Assembly (NCBI GenBank): GCA_024280215.1 | Contig: JAJRQO010000034.1 | Coordinates: forward strand, 62,001-126,000 | Source of the DNA: Candidatus Zixiibacteriota bacterium | GTDB lineage: Bacteria; Zixibacteria; MSB-5A5; GN15; FEB-12 | Reading direction: 5' to 3' | Length of the DNA: 64,000 nt | Shown here: in pieces, positions 26,151 through 34,091 of the stretch | How positions within the stretch are numbered: the stretch's first letter is position 1 | How the letters are laid out: every line of letters begins with the position of its first letter | Translations under genes and position numbers: made by a program | The notes under the pieces: model-generated | What the model was told of the DNA's origin: nothing | Database searches by the model: none | The model's input: only the letters and a program-made list of their open reading frames with translations

Positions 26151-26648
26151 TTGAAAAAATATCCTCAACGTAAACTGGTTCGCCTACAAAATTTCAACTA
26201 TAATTCAGTTGGTTATTATTACGTCACTATAAATACCTTTAATAAAGTTCACCATTTTGGAGAAATTTCAAATTGTAAGATGGTTTTGAATAAATGTGGT
26301 GAAATTATCTTTAAGCATTGGCTGAATATCCCAAGTCATTATAATAATCTTGATTTAGATAAATTCATCATAATGCCAAATCATCTACATGGAATAATTA
26401 TAATAAAAAATTCTGTAGGGAACAGGCTTGCCTGTTCCGCAGAGATAAAAAGACAGTATCAATTATTACCAAATATTATTGGTGGATTTAAATCAGGTGT
26501 ATCAAAAGAATTAAACGAAAAGAGGTATGGAATTCATTTTAGATGGCAGAAATCATATTATGACCACATTATCAGAAATGAGTATTCCTTAAAGTTAATA
26601 AGAGAATATATTCGAAATAACCCATTGAGAGCAGACATAGAAAAATAA
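26151..26648 (+). CDS. REP-associated tyrosine transposase (RAYT), copy 1
   Basis: The 165-residue protein is a Y1 HUH nuclease of the TnpA-REP family. HUH residues are His78 and His80 in MPNHLHG, and the candidate nucleophile is Tyr136 or Tyr137 in RWQKSYYDHIIRN. It opens with the usual RLQNFNYNSVGYYYVTI. The start is TTG at 26151. Residues 89-97 are encoded by a REP palindrome (26415-26440). Compared with the second RAYT, the segment between HxH and the IIG-FKS motif is 12 residues longer, matching an in-frame insertion. REP elements lie on both sides. If still active it would cut single-stranded REP DNA at the GTAG foot. Confidence 0.88.
   Translation: MKKYPQRKLVRLQNFNYNSVGYYYVTINTFNKVHHFGEISNCKMVLNKCGEIIFKHWLNIPSHYNNLDLDKFIIMPNHLHGIIIIKNSVGNRLACSAEIKRQYQLLPNIIGGFKSGVSKELNEKRYGIHFRWQKSYYDHIIRNEYSLKLIREYIRNNPLRADIEK
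26415..26440 (+). repeat. GTAG-REP element inside RAYT copy 1
   Basis: GTAG (26415-26418), then GGAACAGGC (26419-26427) and GCCTGTTCC (26430-26438). It is read in frame as V-G-N-R-L-A-C-S-A by the transposase gene and is a perfect inverted copy of 26021-26046. Confidence 0.75.
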
Positions 26649-27004
26649 TCAAATTAAGAAAACGGAACAGGTAAGCGTTTTCCTGCAAACTCACATTATA
26701 TACAAGGTCGTTTCTCAACCAAAACAGGCAACGATCGCTCCATTATCGCTGTAAAGTGTTGAAATCATTGAGAAAGTCGCATTCCAGCGATAATCTTTTA
26801 ACTCGCATACCAAACAAAATTGAACTTTTTGGACATTTTATACGTTATATATAGTAGATTCTGCTTGCATAAACGACTATTTATGACGATATTAGTTTTA
26901 GAGAAACATTTCTAATCGCACCGATAAACACTACATTGTATTTCAAAATAATTAAGACAAAAACGTAACAATACGTATGTTTAATAGAACTATAAGGAGG
27001 ATTT
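26649..27004. other. Intergenic region with one eroded REP copy
   Basis: Bases 26663-26686 are a decayed version of the 26021-26046 element, with several mismatches and CTGC in place of CTAC. Farther on, GTTTCTCAA (26710-26718) and TTGAGAAA (26768-26775) form a wide inverted repeat of unknown meaning. The remainder is AT-rich without an ORF; a promoter for the PilZ gene is expected here but is not obvious. Confidence 0.5.
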
Positions 27005-27388
27005 ATGGAACAAGTAAGATTGTCTGATCGATCTCGAGTTATATCCTTTGTGAAAATCATCTCAGATTCGAGTAAAACCGAATGTGGTCGTGTGCTCGAC
27101 ATCTCTTCGAAAGGAATGAGAGTTCGCAGTAAAAACCCATTTCGGACAGACCGTCCATTTCGTTTTTCGATGTTAATGCCTAACATTAATTTTCGAGAAA
27201 AAGTAATCAAGTTTGACGCTTCTGTTATTTGGAGCGATGAATCAGCAGTAGATGGTTACTACGAAGCAGGGCTGCAAATCGAATCAGTCTCTGAGAAAGA
27301 CCGTTCGCTTATCGAACAGTTTATCAATGATTCATCGTATAGGGATCGTTGGATTCAAGTTGATGAGTGCTTTTCACAAGAGCATTAA
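27005..27388 (+). CDS. PilZ domain protein (c-di-GMP binding)
   Basis: The 127-residue single-domain protein has the PilZ hallmarks: an Arg-rich RLSDRSR near the N-terminus in the place of RxxxR, and DISSKGMRV (33-41) fitting D/NxSxxG. Such proteins bind cyclic di-GMP and control motility, polysaccharide or adhesion. A strong AAGGAGG site lies 5 bp before the ATG. It is a single gene followed by a strong terminator. No diguanylate cyclase is in the window. It may act on the motility genes further downstream, but nothing in the sequence proves that. Confidence 0.82.
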   Translation: MEQVRLSDRSRVISFVKIISDSSKTECGRVLDISSKGMRVRSKNPFRTDRPFRFSMLMPNINFREKVIKFDASVIWSDESAVDGYYEAGLQIESVSEKDRSLIEQFINDSSYRDRWIQVDECFSQEH

Positions 27389-27495
27389 AAGTAATGCATC
27401 TTCTGTGCAACACATGGAAGTAATTGTGTCGGGACGTTTCTAATTTCTAACTAAAATTGGCAGGAAGCAGATTGTTCTTCAGACACAGAGATGTT

Positions 27496-27529
27496 AATAG
27501 GCTGGATTTTCAAATCCAGCCTATTTTTA
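27496..27529 (+). terminator. Rho-independent terminator of the PilZ gene
   Basis: A perfect 14-bp stem, AATAGGCTGGATTT (27496-27509) with AAATCCAGCCTATT (27512-27525), is followed by a T run. Confidence 0.92.
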
Positions 27530-27606
27530 TAGCTTAACTTTTATTGACCTTCTTTCTGTTTTTACATACATTTCAAGTCTAAAACTAATAATTTGGAGCA
27601 ATAGAT

Positions 27607-28860
27607 ATGTCATATTTAAAAAAATTAGACCCAGAAATATATAACGCAATTTCCCAAGAAACGACTCGTCAGACAACCAAGCTCGAACTGATTGCATCTG
27701 AAAACTTTACTTCAGAAGCGGTCATGGAAGCGGCAGGCGGGGTGATGACCAACAAATATGCCGAAGGGTATCCAGGTAAACGGTACTACGGCGGATGTGA
27801 ATTTGTCGACATCGCCGAGGATATCGCCCGTGATAGGTTGAAACAAATTTTCGGATGCGACCATGCTAATGTGCAACCGCACTCAGGTTCACAGGCGAAC
27901 ATGGCGGCCTATTTTACTGTGCTGAATCCAGGTGATAAAGTGATGGGACTTGACCTTTCGCATGGTGGGCATCTGACCCATGGACATCCAATAAATTTTT
28001 CTGGAAAATTGTACGAGTTTGAAGGCTACCAAGTTGACCCAGAAACTGAAACTATCGACTATGATAAGCTAATCGACCAAGCCAAGAAATTCAGACCGAA
28101 AATGATTGTTGCGGGCGCATCTGCATATCCTCGTTTTTGGGATTTTGAAAAAATCCGTGAAGCGTGCGATGCTGTCGGAGCTATCATGATGGTCGACATT
28201 GCGCACATTGCGGGACTTGTCGCAGCAGGGTTGCACCCATCGCCAGTTCCATACGCAGATTTTGTTACATCGACAACGCACAAAACTTTGCGAGGTCCTC
28301 GTGGTGGAGTGGTGATGTGTAAAGAGCAGTATGCGGCAGACCTTGACCGTACGGTGATGCCTGGGATTCAGGGTGGACCGCTTATGCATATTATCGCTGC
28401 CAAAGCGGTCGCATTTAAGGAAGCACTTACCCCTGAGTTTAAAGTGTATCAACAACAAGTTATAAATAATGCTAAGGCGATGGCGGAAGCATTGATTGCC
28501 AAAAACCATAAACTTGTCTCGGGTGGAACTGATACCCATCTGATGCTTGTATCATTTTTAGATGTGAAAAATGTATCGGGTAAAAAAGTTGAGATTGCTT
28601 TGGACAAAGCTGGTATGACAGTCAATAAAAACACGGTTCCATTTGACACTGCAAAACCATTTATAACATCGGGGATTCGTATTGGAACGCCAGCGGTGAC
28701 GACTCGTGGAATGAAAGAAACCGAGATGGTAATTATTGCCGATTTTATTGATAGAGCGATACAAAACCGTAAAGATGACGATGCCCTTGCGAAAATTTCT
28801 GCCGAGGTCTCGACGCTCTGTGAAAAATTCCCGCTCTACCCAGAAAGACAAGAGGGATAA
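27607..28860 (+). CDS. glyA: Serine hydroxymethyltransferase
   Basis: The 417-residue PLP enzyme converts serine and tetrahydrofolate to glycine and methylene-tetrahydrofolate. [40 protein letters not shown] sequence opens the protein (given here as separate motifs LIASENF and [10 protein letters not shown]); the PLP lysine is in [12 protein letters not shown]. Length is standard. GGAGCAA precedes the ATG. The next gene follows after 3 bp. It fits one-carbon and nucleotide supply together with nrdR downstream. Confidence 0.97.
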   Translation: MSYLKKLDPEIYNAISQETTRQTTKLELIASENFTSEAVMEAAGGVMTNKYAEGYPGKRYYGGCEFVDIAEDIARDRLKQIFGCDHANVQPHSGSQANMAAYFTVLNPGDKVMGLDLSHGGHLTHGHPINFSGKLYEFEGYQVDPETETIDYDKLIDQAKKFRPKMIVAGASAYPRFWDFEKIREACDAVGAIMMVDIAHIAGLVAAGLHPSPVPYADFVTSTTHKTLRGPRGGVVMCKEQYAADLDRTVMPGIQGGPLMHIIAAKAVAFKEALTPEFKVYQQQVINNAKAMAEALIAKNHKLVSGGTDTHLMLVSFLDVKNVSGKKVEIALDKAGMTVNKNTVPFDTAKPFITSGIRIGTPAVTTRGMKETEMVIIADFIDRAIQNRKDDDALAKISAEVSTLCEKFPLYPERQEG

Positions 28861-28863
28861 GCG

Positions 28864-29181
28864 ATGTTATTTCAACTGACGATGTTTCCCTCTGGTTCCA
28901 AACGGAAGTCCGCTTCTGTAAGTGAACACGTTGCCAAAGTGATTAACATAATTGACAAGTCGGGGCTTTCGTATAAGATGACTCCGATGGCGACGTGTAT
29001 TGAGGGGGAGTGGAACGAAGTGATGGCGGTTATTAACAAAGCACGTCTGATGCTTCGTCGGATGGGGCATGAACGGATTTATATTTCGATTACGATTGAT
29101 GACCGCAAGGGTGCCAAGAGACGTTTGGATGGTAAGGTCAAATCAATAGAGAAAAAACTTGGGCGGGAAGTTAAGAAGTAA
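28864..29181 (+). CDS. MTH1187-family thiamine-binding protein (UPF0045)
   Basis: The 105-residue protein shows the MTH1187/YkoF-like pattern: LFQLTMFPSG at the start, SVSEHVAKVINIIDKSGLSYKMTPMATCIEGEW in the middle (motifs SYKMTPMATCIEG) and RIYISITIDDR near the end. Members bind thiamine or a related ligand as a ferredoxin-like dimer; the physiological role is uncertain. It is 3 bp after glyA and clearly in the same operon. The start is ATG with the site overlapping the glyA end (AGAGGGATAAGCG). Confidence 0.85.
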   Translation: MLFQLTMFPSGSKRKSASVSEHVAKVINIIDKSGLSYKMTPMATCIEGEWNEVMAVINKARLMLRRMGHERIYISITIDDRKGAKRRLDGKVKSIEKKLGREVKK

Positions 29182-29242
29182 ATTGTTTTTTTATAATTAT
29201 TTATTATAGAAATAAATGGTTTGTAGATTAATTAGTTTATTT

Positions 29243-29297
29243 GTAGGGAACAGGCATGCCTGTTCCTAATTGAGGTTCGGGCATGCCCGAACCCTAC
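29243..29297. repeat. Pair of GTAG-REP palindromes facing each other (BIME-like)
   Basis: The left element is GTAG (29243-29246) plus a 20-bp perfect palindrome at 29247-29266 (GGAACAGGC half-site). The right element is a different 20-bp perfect palindrome at 29274-29293 (GGTTCGGGC half-site) plus CTAC (29294-29297). The feet point outward, with 7 bp between palindromes. The pair lies 17 bp before the second RAYT gene. Confidence 0.8.
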
Positions 29298-29313
29298 AAA
29301 AAGAGATCAGAGT

Positions 29314-29820
29314 ATGACATTTTATAGTAGAAAATCAAATAGATTAAAGGATTATAACTACAATTCAGCAGGGTATTATTTTATAACTATTTGTACTTTC
29401 AATAAAGAAAAGTTCTTTGGAGAAGTAATAAAGGATGATGTTAAATTATCAAATATTGGTGAAATAGCAAAAAATTGTTGGTTAGAAATCCCGATATATT
29501 TTAAAGGAGTCATATTAGATATATTTGTAGTAATGCCAAATCATATTCATGGTATAATACTCATTCCAGATACCGTTTCTAATATGGGCTTATCAAATAT
29601 CATTGGCTCATTTAAATCATCTGTAACAAGGCTTGTTAGAGGAAAAGGACATTGTTTTAGTTGGCAGAGATCTTTTTATGACCATGTTATTAGAAATGAT
29701 AAGACACTAAGTAGTATTAGGGAGTATATGCAGAATAATCCTCATAAATGGTCTATTGATATTGAAAATAAATTGGCACATATTAATGGAAATGATTATT
29801 ATTCAAAATTGATTGAATGA
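29314..29820 (+). CDS. REP-associated tyrosine transposase (RAYT), copy 2
   Basis: The 168-residue Y1 HUH transposase has the same layout as the 26151 gene: RLKDYNYNSAGYYFIT at the start, HUH residues His77 and His79 in MPNHIHG, then NIIGSFKSSV and a Tyr in WQRSFYDHVIRND. The two RAYTs are clearly related but well diverged. It starts with ATG and appears intact. It is bracketed by the paired REPs at 29243-29297 and a single REP at 29848-29871. It sits between the thiamine-binding protein gene and nrdR, in an otherwise housekeeping cluster. Confidence 0.9.
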   Translation: MTFYSRKSNRLKDYNYNSAGYYFITICTFNKEKFFGEVIKDDVKLSNIGEIAKNCWLEIPIYFKGVILDIFVVMPNHIHGIILIPDTVSNMGLSNIIGSFKSSVTRLVRGKGHCFSWQRSFYDHVIRNDKTLSSIREYMQNNPHKWSIDIENKLAHINGNDYYSKLIE

Positions 29821-29847
29821 ATTGGTCTAGTTAATTTATTAATTGGA

Positions 29848-29871
29848 GGTTCAGGCATGCCTGAACCCTAC
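29848..29871 (-). repeat. GTAG-REP element downstream of RAYT copy 2
   Basis: A 20-bp perfect palindrome (29848-29867, half-site GGTTCAGGC) is followed directly by CTAC (29868-29871), i.e. GTAG on the minus strand. Confidence 0.75.
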
Positions 29872-29916
29872 AACTCAAAGACATGAAAACAGAAGTAAGA
29901 TGAAAAGAACAACTAA

Positions 29917-30366
29917 ATGAAATGCCCGAAGTGTGGACATGATGAAGATAAGGTCGTCGATAGTCGTCCGTCGCAAGACAACTCTGCGATAAGGCGTCGT
30001 CGTGAATGTTTAGAATGTAAAGAACGATTTACGACATACGAATATGTGGAGCAGGGAACTTTAACGGTAACCAAATCCGACAACCGTCGAGAACCGTATG
30101 ATAAATATAAACTTCTCTATGGAATTAAACTGGCATGCAACAAACGTCCTGTTACGCCAAAAGAAATCGAAGCGATGGCATCGGAAATTGAGTTGCAAAT
30201 AAAAGGGAAAAACAAAAACGAGATTTCATCACATGCGATTGGGGAGATGGTTATGGAAAAACTTCGTCCGATTGATGAGATTGCCTATGTCCGTTTTGCA
30301 TCGGTGTATCGTAAGTTTAAAGACAAAGAAGAATTTTTAGAAGAGATGAAAAAGTTGCTGGAGTGA
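29917..30366 (+). CDS. nrdR: Transcriptional repressor NrdR
   Basis: The 149-residue protein has a zinc ribbon (CPKCGHDEDKVVDSRP with a second CLECKERF pair at about 34-41) and an ATP-cone domain. NrdR senses dATP/ATP and represses ribonucleotide reductase genes. The length is standard. It starts at ATG 29917, with AAGATGAAAAGAAC upstream as a weak site. It commonly neighbours glyA and rpiB; here a RAYT cassette lies between. No nrd gene or NrdR box was seen nearby. Confidence 0.96.
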   Translation: MKCPKCGHDEDKVVDSRPSQDNSAIRRRRECLECKERFTTYEYVEQGTLTVTKSDNRREPYDKYKLLYGIKLACNKRPVTPKEIEAMASEIELQIKGKNKNEISSHAIGEMVMEKLRPIDEIAYVRFASVYRKFKDKEEFLEEMKKLLE

Positions 30367-30416
30367 TTGAGCATACTTCGATTCCGCTCAGAATGACATA
30401 TTGCATATTCTATTTC

Positions 30417-30432
30417 GTAGGGGCGTCCGCCC
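30417..30432 (+). repeat. Short GTAG-REP element after nrdR
   Basis: GTAG (30417-30420) directly abuts GGGCG-TC-CGCCC (30421-30432). The stem is shorter than in the others. The solo dispersed repeat at 30369-30390 is just upstream. Confidence 0.5.
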
Positions 30433-30500
30433 TTTAACTCTCACACTAATTTATTATTTCTGATTGACAAAAGCTTACTTTTTTCTGACATTTGTAACCT

Positions 30501-31250
30501 ATGAGCGAACAAGAACATGACAGATTAGAAGATGGTATATTAAAGACGAACAATTCGATGCCATTTTTAGAGCATTTAGAAGAATTACGATGGCGACTGA
30601 TAAAATCGGTCTTATCTATTATTGTCTGTGCTTTTGTCGCCTTTAATTTTGCCGAATATCTTGTTGTTTTCATCAGACGTCCCTTAGGTGATATCCAACT
30701 TTATAATATTGCTGTTACGGGTACATTTTACGCCTATATCAAAATTTCGCTTATTTCGGGGTTGCTTGTCGCTTTACCATTTGTCTTTTATCAGGTGTGG
30801 TCATTTATTGCTCCTGGATTATATAAAAAAGAACGGTTGATGATTATTCCGTTAGTCTTGATTTCAACGATTCTCTTTTTGGTCGGAGCTGGATTTTGTT
30901 TTCAATATGTATTACCACTTTCATTTGATTTTCTGATTGGATTTGGTGGTGGGCAAATTGAGAATACCATCACAATCGGCTCTTATATCAGTTTTGTCGG
31001 ATTGCTTTTGATGGCTTTTGGGTTTGGTTTTCAGATGCCTCTGCTAAGCTATTTCTTAGGCAAAATGGGCGTTATCAATGCTAAAATGCTTGGTAAAGGT
31101 AGAAGATACGCGATTGTCGCTATCTTAATCGTTGGGGCGATTATCACGCCACCCGATGTATTTACCCAGTTTATGCTTGCTGGACCTCTCTATATTCTAT
31201 ATGAGATTTCTATAATCATCGTCAGAGTTACTCAGAAAAAAGATAAATAA
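30501..31250 (+). CDS. tatC: Sec-independent protein translocase TatC
   Basis: TatC is the receptor of the twin-arginine translocase and recognises RR signal peptides. The 249 residues have the N-terminal signature MPFLEHLEELRWR (about 20-32), six hydrophobic helices and GAIITPPDVFTQ in the last third. No tatA or tatB gene is adjacent. The ATG at 30501 has no clear Shine-Dalgarno sequence. The ferredoxin at 20352 is a plausible client. Confidence 0.95.
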   Translation: MSEQEHDRLEDGILKTNNSMPFLEHLEELRWRLIKSVLSIIVCAFVAFNFAEYLVVFIRRPLGDIQLYNIAVTGTFYAYIKISLISGLLVALPFVFYQVWSFIAPGLYKKERLMIIPLVLISTILFLVGAGFCFQYVLPLSFDFLIGFGGGQIENTITIGSYISFVGLLLMAFGFGFQMPLLSYFLGKMGVINAKMLGKGRRYAIVAILIVGAIITPPDVFTQFMLAGPLYILYEISIIIVRVTQKKDK

Positions 31251-31315
31251 AGAGAAAATAGCTCAATCTGGTTTATTTTAACTATTATTCTTCCAATAGC
31301 TTATATCAGTATATG

Positions 31316-31343
31316 TTGACAAAAATGAATTAATTGATACATT
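31316..31343 (+). promoter_or_regulatory. Possible promoter of the DUF512-der operon
   Basis: A perfect -35 TTGACA (31316-31321) is followed 16 bp later by TACATT (31338-31343), about 55 bp before the gene start. Confidence 0.4.
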
Positions 31344-31399
31344 GGGGGACTGAAGAGTTTTACTATTGAGTTATTCTGTATTGTAAACGTAAGGTTGTT

Positions 31400-32683
31400 A
31401 TGAAAGTCTCTGCTGTTGAACCGGATTCTCCACTTTTTGGATATGTCCGTCCAGGCTACACAATTAAATCTGTTAATGGTTCTGATGTTATCGATTCTAT
31501 CGATTTTCGATTTAAAACTACTGATGAAGCTTTGCAAATTATTTTTGCTGACACTAAGGGGAAAGAACTCGCCTTTGAGTTTGAGGATTTTGATGGTTCC
31601 GATTTAGGTCTGACCTTGGATGATGGCAAAATCAAAGTTTGTCGCAACAGTTGTATATTCTGTTTTGTGCATCAACAACCAAAAGGGATGCGGAAGTCAC
31701 TTTATATTAAAGATGAGGATTATCGTCTTTCATTTACCCATGGCAATTTTGTCACACTTTCAAATACAACGCAGGAAGATTTAGATCGGATAGTTGAACA
31801 ACGATTGTCGCCGATTTATGTCTCGGTGCATGCTTCCGATGATACACTGCGCAGGTGTATGCTCAAAAATGAAAAGTTAGCTCCTATAATTCCAACTCTA
31901 AAATATCTCACCCAAAATGGAATTACTGTTCACACACAGGTTGTACTTTGTCCTGAGGTCAATGATGGGAAGTATCTGACAAAAACTATTGATCAATTGG
32001 TAGAGCTTTGTCCTGATGTGGAAACATTGGCGGTTGTGCCTGTTGGGCTGACCAAGTATCGAGACCATCTTCCGAATTTACGAAACTACCGAGCTGATGA
32101 AGCTGCTGAAGTTATCGACTATATAGAAAAACGTCAGAAAGAATTGTTAAAAGCACATGGTACCCGTTTTGTCTGGGCATCGGATGAGTTTTATGTCGAA
32201 GCAAAACGACCAATGCCAGCCCGTCATACCTATGAAGATATGTCGCAGTTTGAAAATGGTATCGGGATGGTGCGTGAGTTTATGATGATGTTTAACTATC
32301 GTAAGAAAAAATTAAAAAAATTAAAATCAGATAAGCGAGTTCTCTTTTTGACTGGTTATTCCGCCTATCCATTTTTATCTGAAGAGATTTTACCCTATGT
32401 TCAGAAAGAACTGAAACTGAATCTTGAAATTTTACCAGTAGAAAATAAATTCTGGGGCAAGATGGTTACAGTATCGGGACTTTTGACAGGACAGGATATG
32501 CTTAGGCAAGCACGGATCCATCATGATGAGTTTGATACTTTGGTCTTACCACCAAATTGTATAAATAATGATGATCTCTTTTTGGATAATCTTTCTCTTC
32601 AACAATTTGAAACGGCTTTAAATAAAAAAGTCGTTATCGGGCAATATAATTTAGCAGAAACATTACACGAGGTGTTCAATTGA
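31400..32683 (+). CDS. DUF512 iron-sulfur protein with PDZ and radical-SAM-like domains
   Basis: The 427-residue protein has a PDZ-like N-terminus (about 1-70, PDSPLFGYVRPGYTIKSVNG in short motifs such as PGYTIKSVNG). A Cys cluster CRNSCIFCFVHQQPKGMR follows at about 81-98, which resembles a radical SAM CxxxCxxC motif, and then a DUF512 C-terminal half. The family function is not known. Its gene often lies next to der, as here, where it overlaps der by 4 bp (TTGA). This adjacency points to ribosome or RNA-related chemistry but is only suggestive. Confidence 0.85.
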   Translation: MKVSAVEPDSPLFGYVRPGYTIKSVNGSDVIDSIDFRFKTTDEALQIIFADTKGKELAFEFEDFDGSDLGLTLDDGKIKVCRNSCIFCFVHQQPKGMRKSLYIKDEDYRLSFTHGNFVTLSNTTQEDLDRIVEQRLSPIYVSVHASDDTLRRCMLKNEKLAPIIPTLKYLTQNGITVHTQVVLCPEVNDGKYLTKTIDQLVELCPDVETLAVVPVGLTKYRDHLPNLRNYRADEAAEVIDYIEKRQKELLKAHGTRFVWASDEFYVEAKRPMPARHTYEDMSQFENGIGMVREFMMMFNYRKKKLKKLKSDKRVLFLTGYSAYPFLSEEILPYVQKELKLNLEILPVENKFWGKMVTVSGLLTGQDMLRQARIHHDEFDTLVLPPNCINNDDLFLDNLSLQQFETALNKKVVIGQYNLAETLHEVFN

Positions 32684-33993
32684 AAATTCCAATAGTCGCA
32701 GTTATCGGTCGTCCAAATGTTGGAAAATCATCTCTTTTTAATCGGTTTCTTCAAAAACGTATTGCGGTTGTTGATGAACAGCCTGGGGTAACACGTGATA
32801 GAAACTATGCTGTTTGTGATTGGGCGGGTAGAGAATTTTATCTAATAGATACTGGTGGGATTGTTCCTGATTCGTCTGATATGATGGAAAAGCTTATTAC
32901 CGATCAATCTGATTTTGCTATCAATGAAGCCGATGTTATTATGTTTGTTGTTGATTCGCATATTGGTATTGACTCAGTAGATATGAAAATTGCCAAATCT
33001 TTGAAAAAAGAAAAAAAGCAATGTGTCCTTGTTTCCAATAAAGTTGATAATTCTGAATCAGGATTACAAATTTATGAGTTTATGAAACTTGGACTGGGTG
33101 AGCCAATTCCTGTTTCTGCAACGGTTGGTTTAGGTGTTGGAGAGCTTTTGGACAAACTTGTTGAGGCTCTTCCAGCAGAGGATAAGAACGTAGATGTTGA
33201 CCCTGACGCTGTGCGAATAGCTTTAATTGGTCGTCCAAATGTAGGTAAGTCGTCATTTATAAATAAGTTGGTTGGTCAAGATAGACTAATTGTATCTCCA
33301 ATAGCAGGAACTACTCGTGATGCGGTTGATACACCATTTGAATATAACGGTGAACAGTATACATTAGTTGACACCGCAGGATTACGTCGTAAATATAAAG
33401 TACAGGAATCGGTTGAATTTTATACTAATTTACGAACTGATAGAGCTTTGGATGCATCGGATGTTGCCCTTGTGCTAATTGATGCGACCGAAAAAGTTTC
33501 GAGTCAAGACCAACGGATTTTAGATAAGGTAACTTCGATGCGTCGTCCAGCAGTTATCGCTGTGAACAAGTGGGACTTAATTGAAAAAGATACTTCGACA
33601 GCCGCTGAGTTTACTCGTGATATTCAAGATATAATTACGATGTATTCCTATCTTCCTCTTATTTACATTTCTGCAAAAACTGGACAGCGACTTGGCAAAG
33701 TTATCTCGCTATTAAAAACTGTCCATGAAGAAAATCATAAAAAAATCTCAACAGCAGAACTAAATAATTTTTTAGAAAAAGTTACTAATCGCACTCATCC
33801 ACCTGCTAAACAAGGTAAGTATATTCGTTTTTATTACATGACTCAGTCAGAGGTTGCTCCGCCAACATTTGTGTTTTTCTCAAATTTCCCAGAACTGGTT
33901 GATAAAGCATATATCAAGTTTCTTTCTAATCAAATCCGTCAAGAGTTTGGGTTTGAAGGTGTTTCTATACGCTTGAAGTTTAAAAAGCGGTAA
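32680..33993 (+). CDS. der: Ribosome biogenesis GTPase Der (EngA)
   Basis: Der assists 50S subunit maturation. The 437-residue protein has two tandem GTPase domains, each with GRPNVGKSS (about 8-16 and 185-193), DTAG/DTGG switch II motifs and NKVD/NKWD guanine specificity motifs, then a KH-like C-terminal domain. It starts at TTG 32680, overlapping the stop of the DUF512 gene, so translation is coupled. Length is typical. Confidence 0.96.
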   Translation: MKIPIVAVIGRPNVGKSSLFNRFLQKRIAVVDEQPGVTRDRNYAVCDWAGREFYLIDTGGIVPDSSDMMEKLITDQSDFAINEADVIMFVVDSHIGIDSVDMKIAKSLKKEKKQCVLVSNKVDNSESGLQIYEFMKLGLGEPIPVSATVGLGVGELLDKLVEALPAEDKNVDVDPDAVRIALIGRPNVGKSSFINKLVGQDRLIVSPIAGTTRDAVDTPFEYNGEQYTLVDTAGLRRKYKVQESVEFYTNLRTDRALDASDVALVLIDATEKVSSQDQRILDKVTSMRRPAVIAVNKWDLIEKDTSTAAEFTRDIQDIITMYSYLPLIYISAKTGQRLGKVISLLKTVHEENHKKISTAELNNFLEKVTNRTHPPAKQGKYIRFYYMTQSEVAPPTFVFFSNFPELVDKAYIKFLSNQIRQEFGFEGVSIRLKFKKR

Positions 33994-34055
33994 TCTGTCT
34001 CCATTATTCTATTATATCCTTTCTTACAATTCTATTAAAATATTCGCTTTCTTAG

Positions 34056-34082
34056 TAGATAATTTCTGATAAGTGCCGATAA
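34056..34082 (+). promoter_or_regulatory. Sigma-28 (FliA)-like promoter before the partner-switching operon
   Basis: GCCGATAA (34075-34082) is an exact match to the FliA -10 element; TAGA (34056-34059), 15 bp upstream, differs from TAAA by one base. The expected start of transcription is only a few bases before the ATG at 34092, with no Shine-Dalgarno sequence between, so the message may be leaderless. Confidence 0.55.
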
Positions 34083-34091
34083 TTCAGTACT

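Noticed and set aside
26710..26775. GTTTCTCAA/TTGAGAAA inverted repeat as a transposon end or RNA gene
   Set aside because: Arms are short, loop is 50 bp, and no target duplication or conserved RNA structure is visible.
18840..30432. CRISPR array
   Set aside because: The palindromes have irregular spacing, differ in sequence, and no cas genes are present; they fit REP elements.
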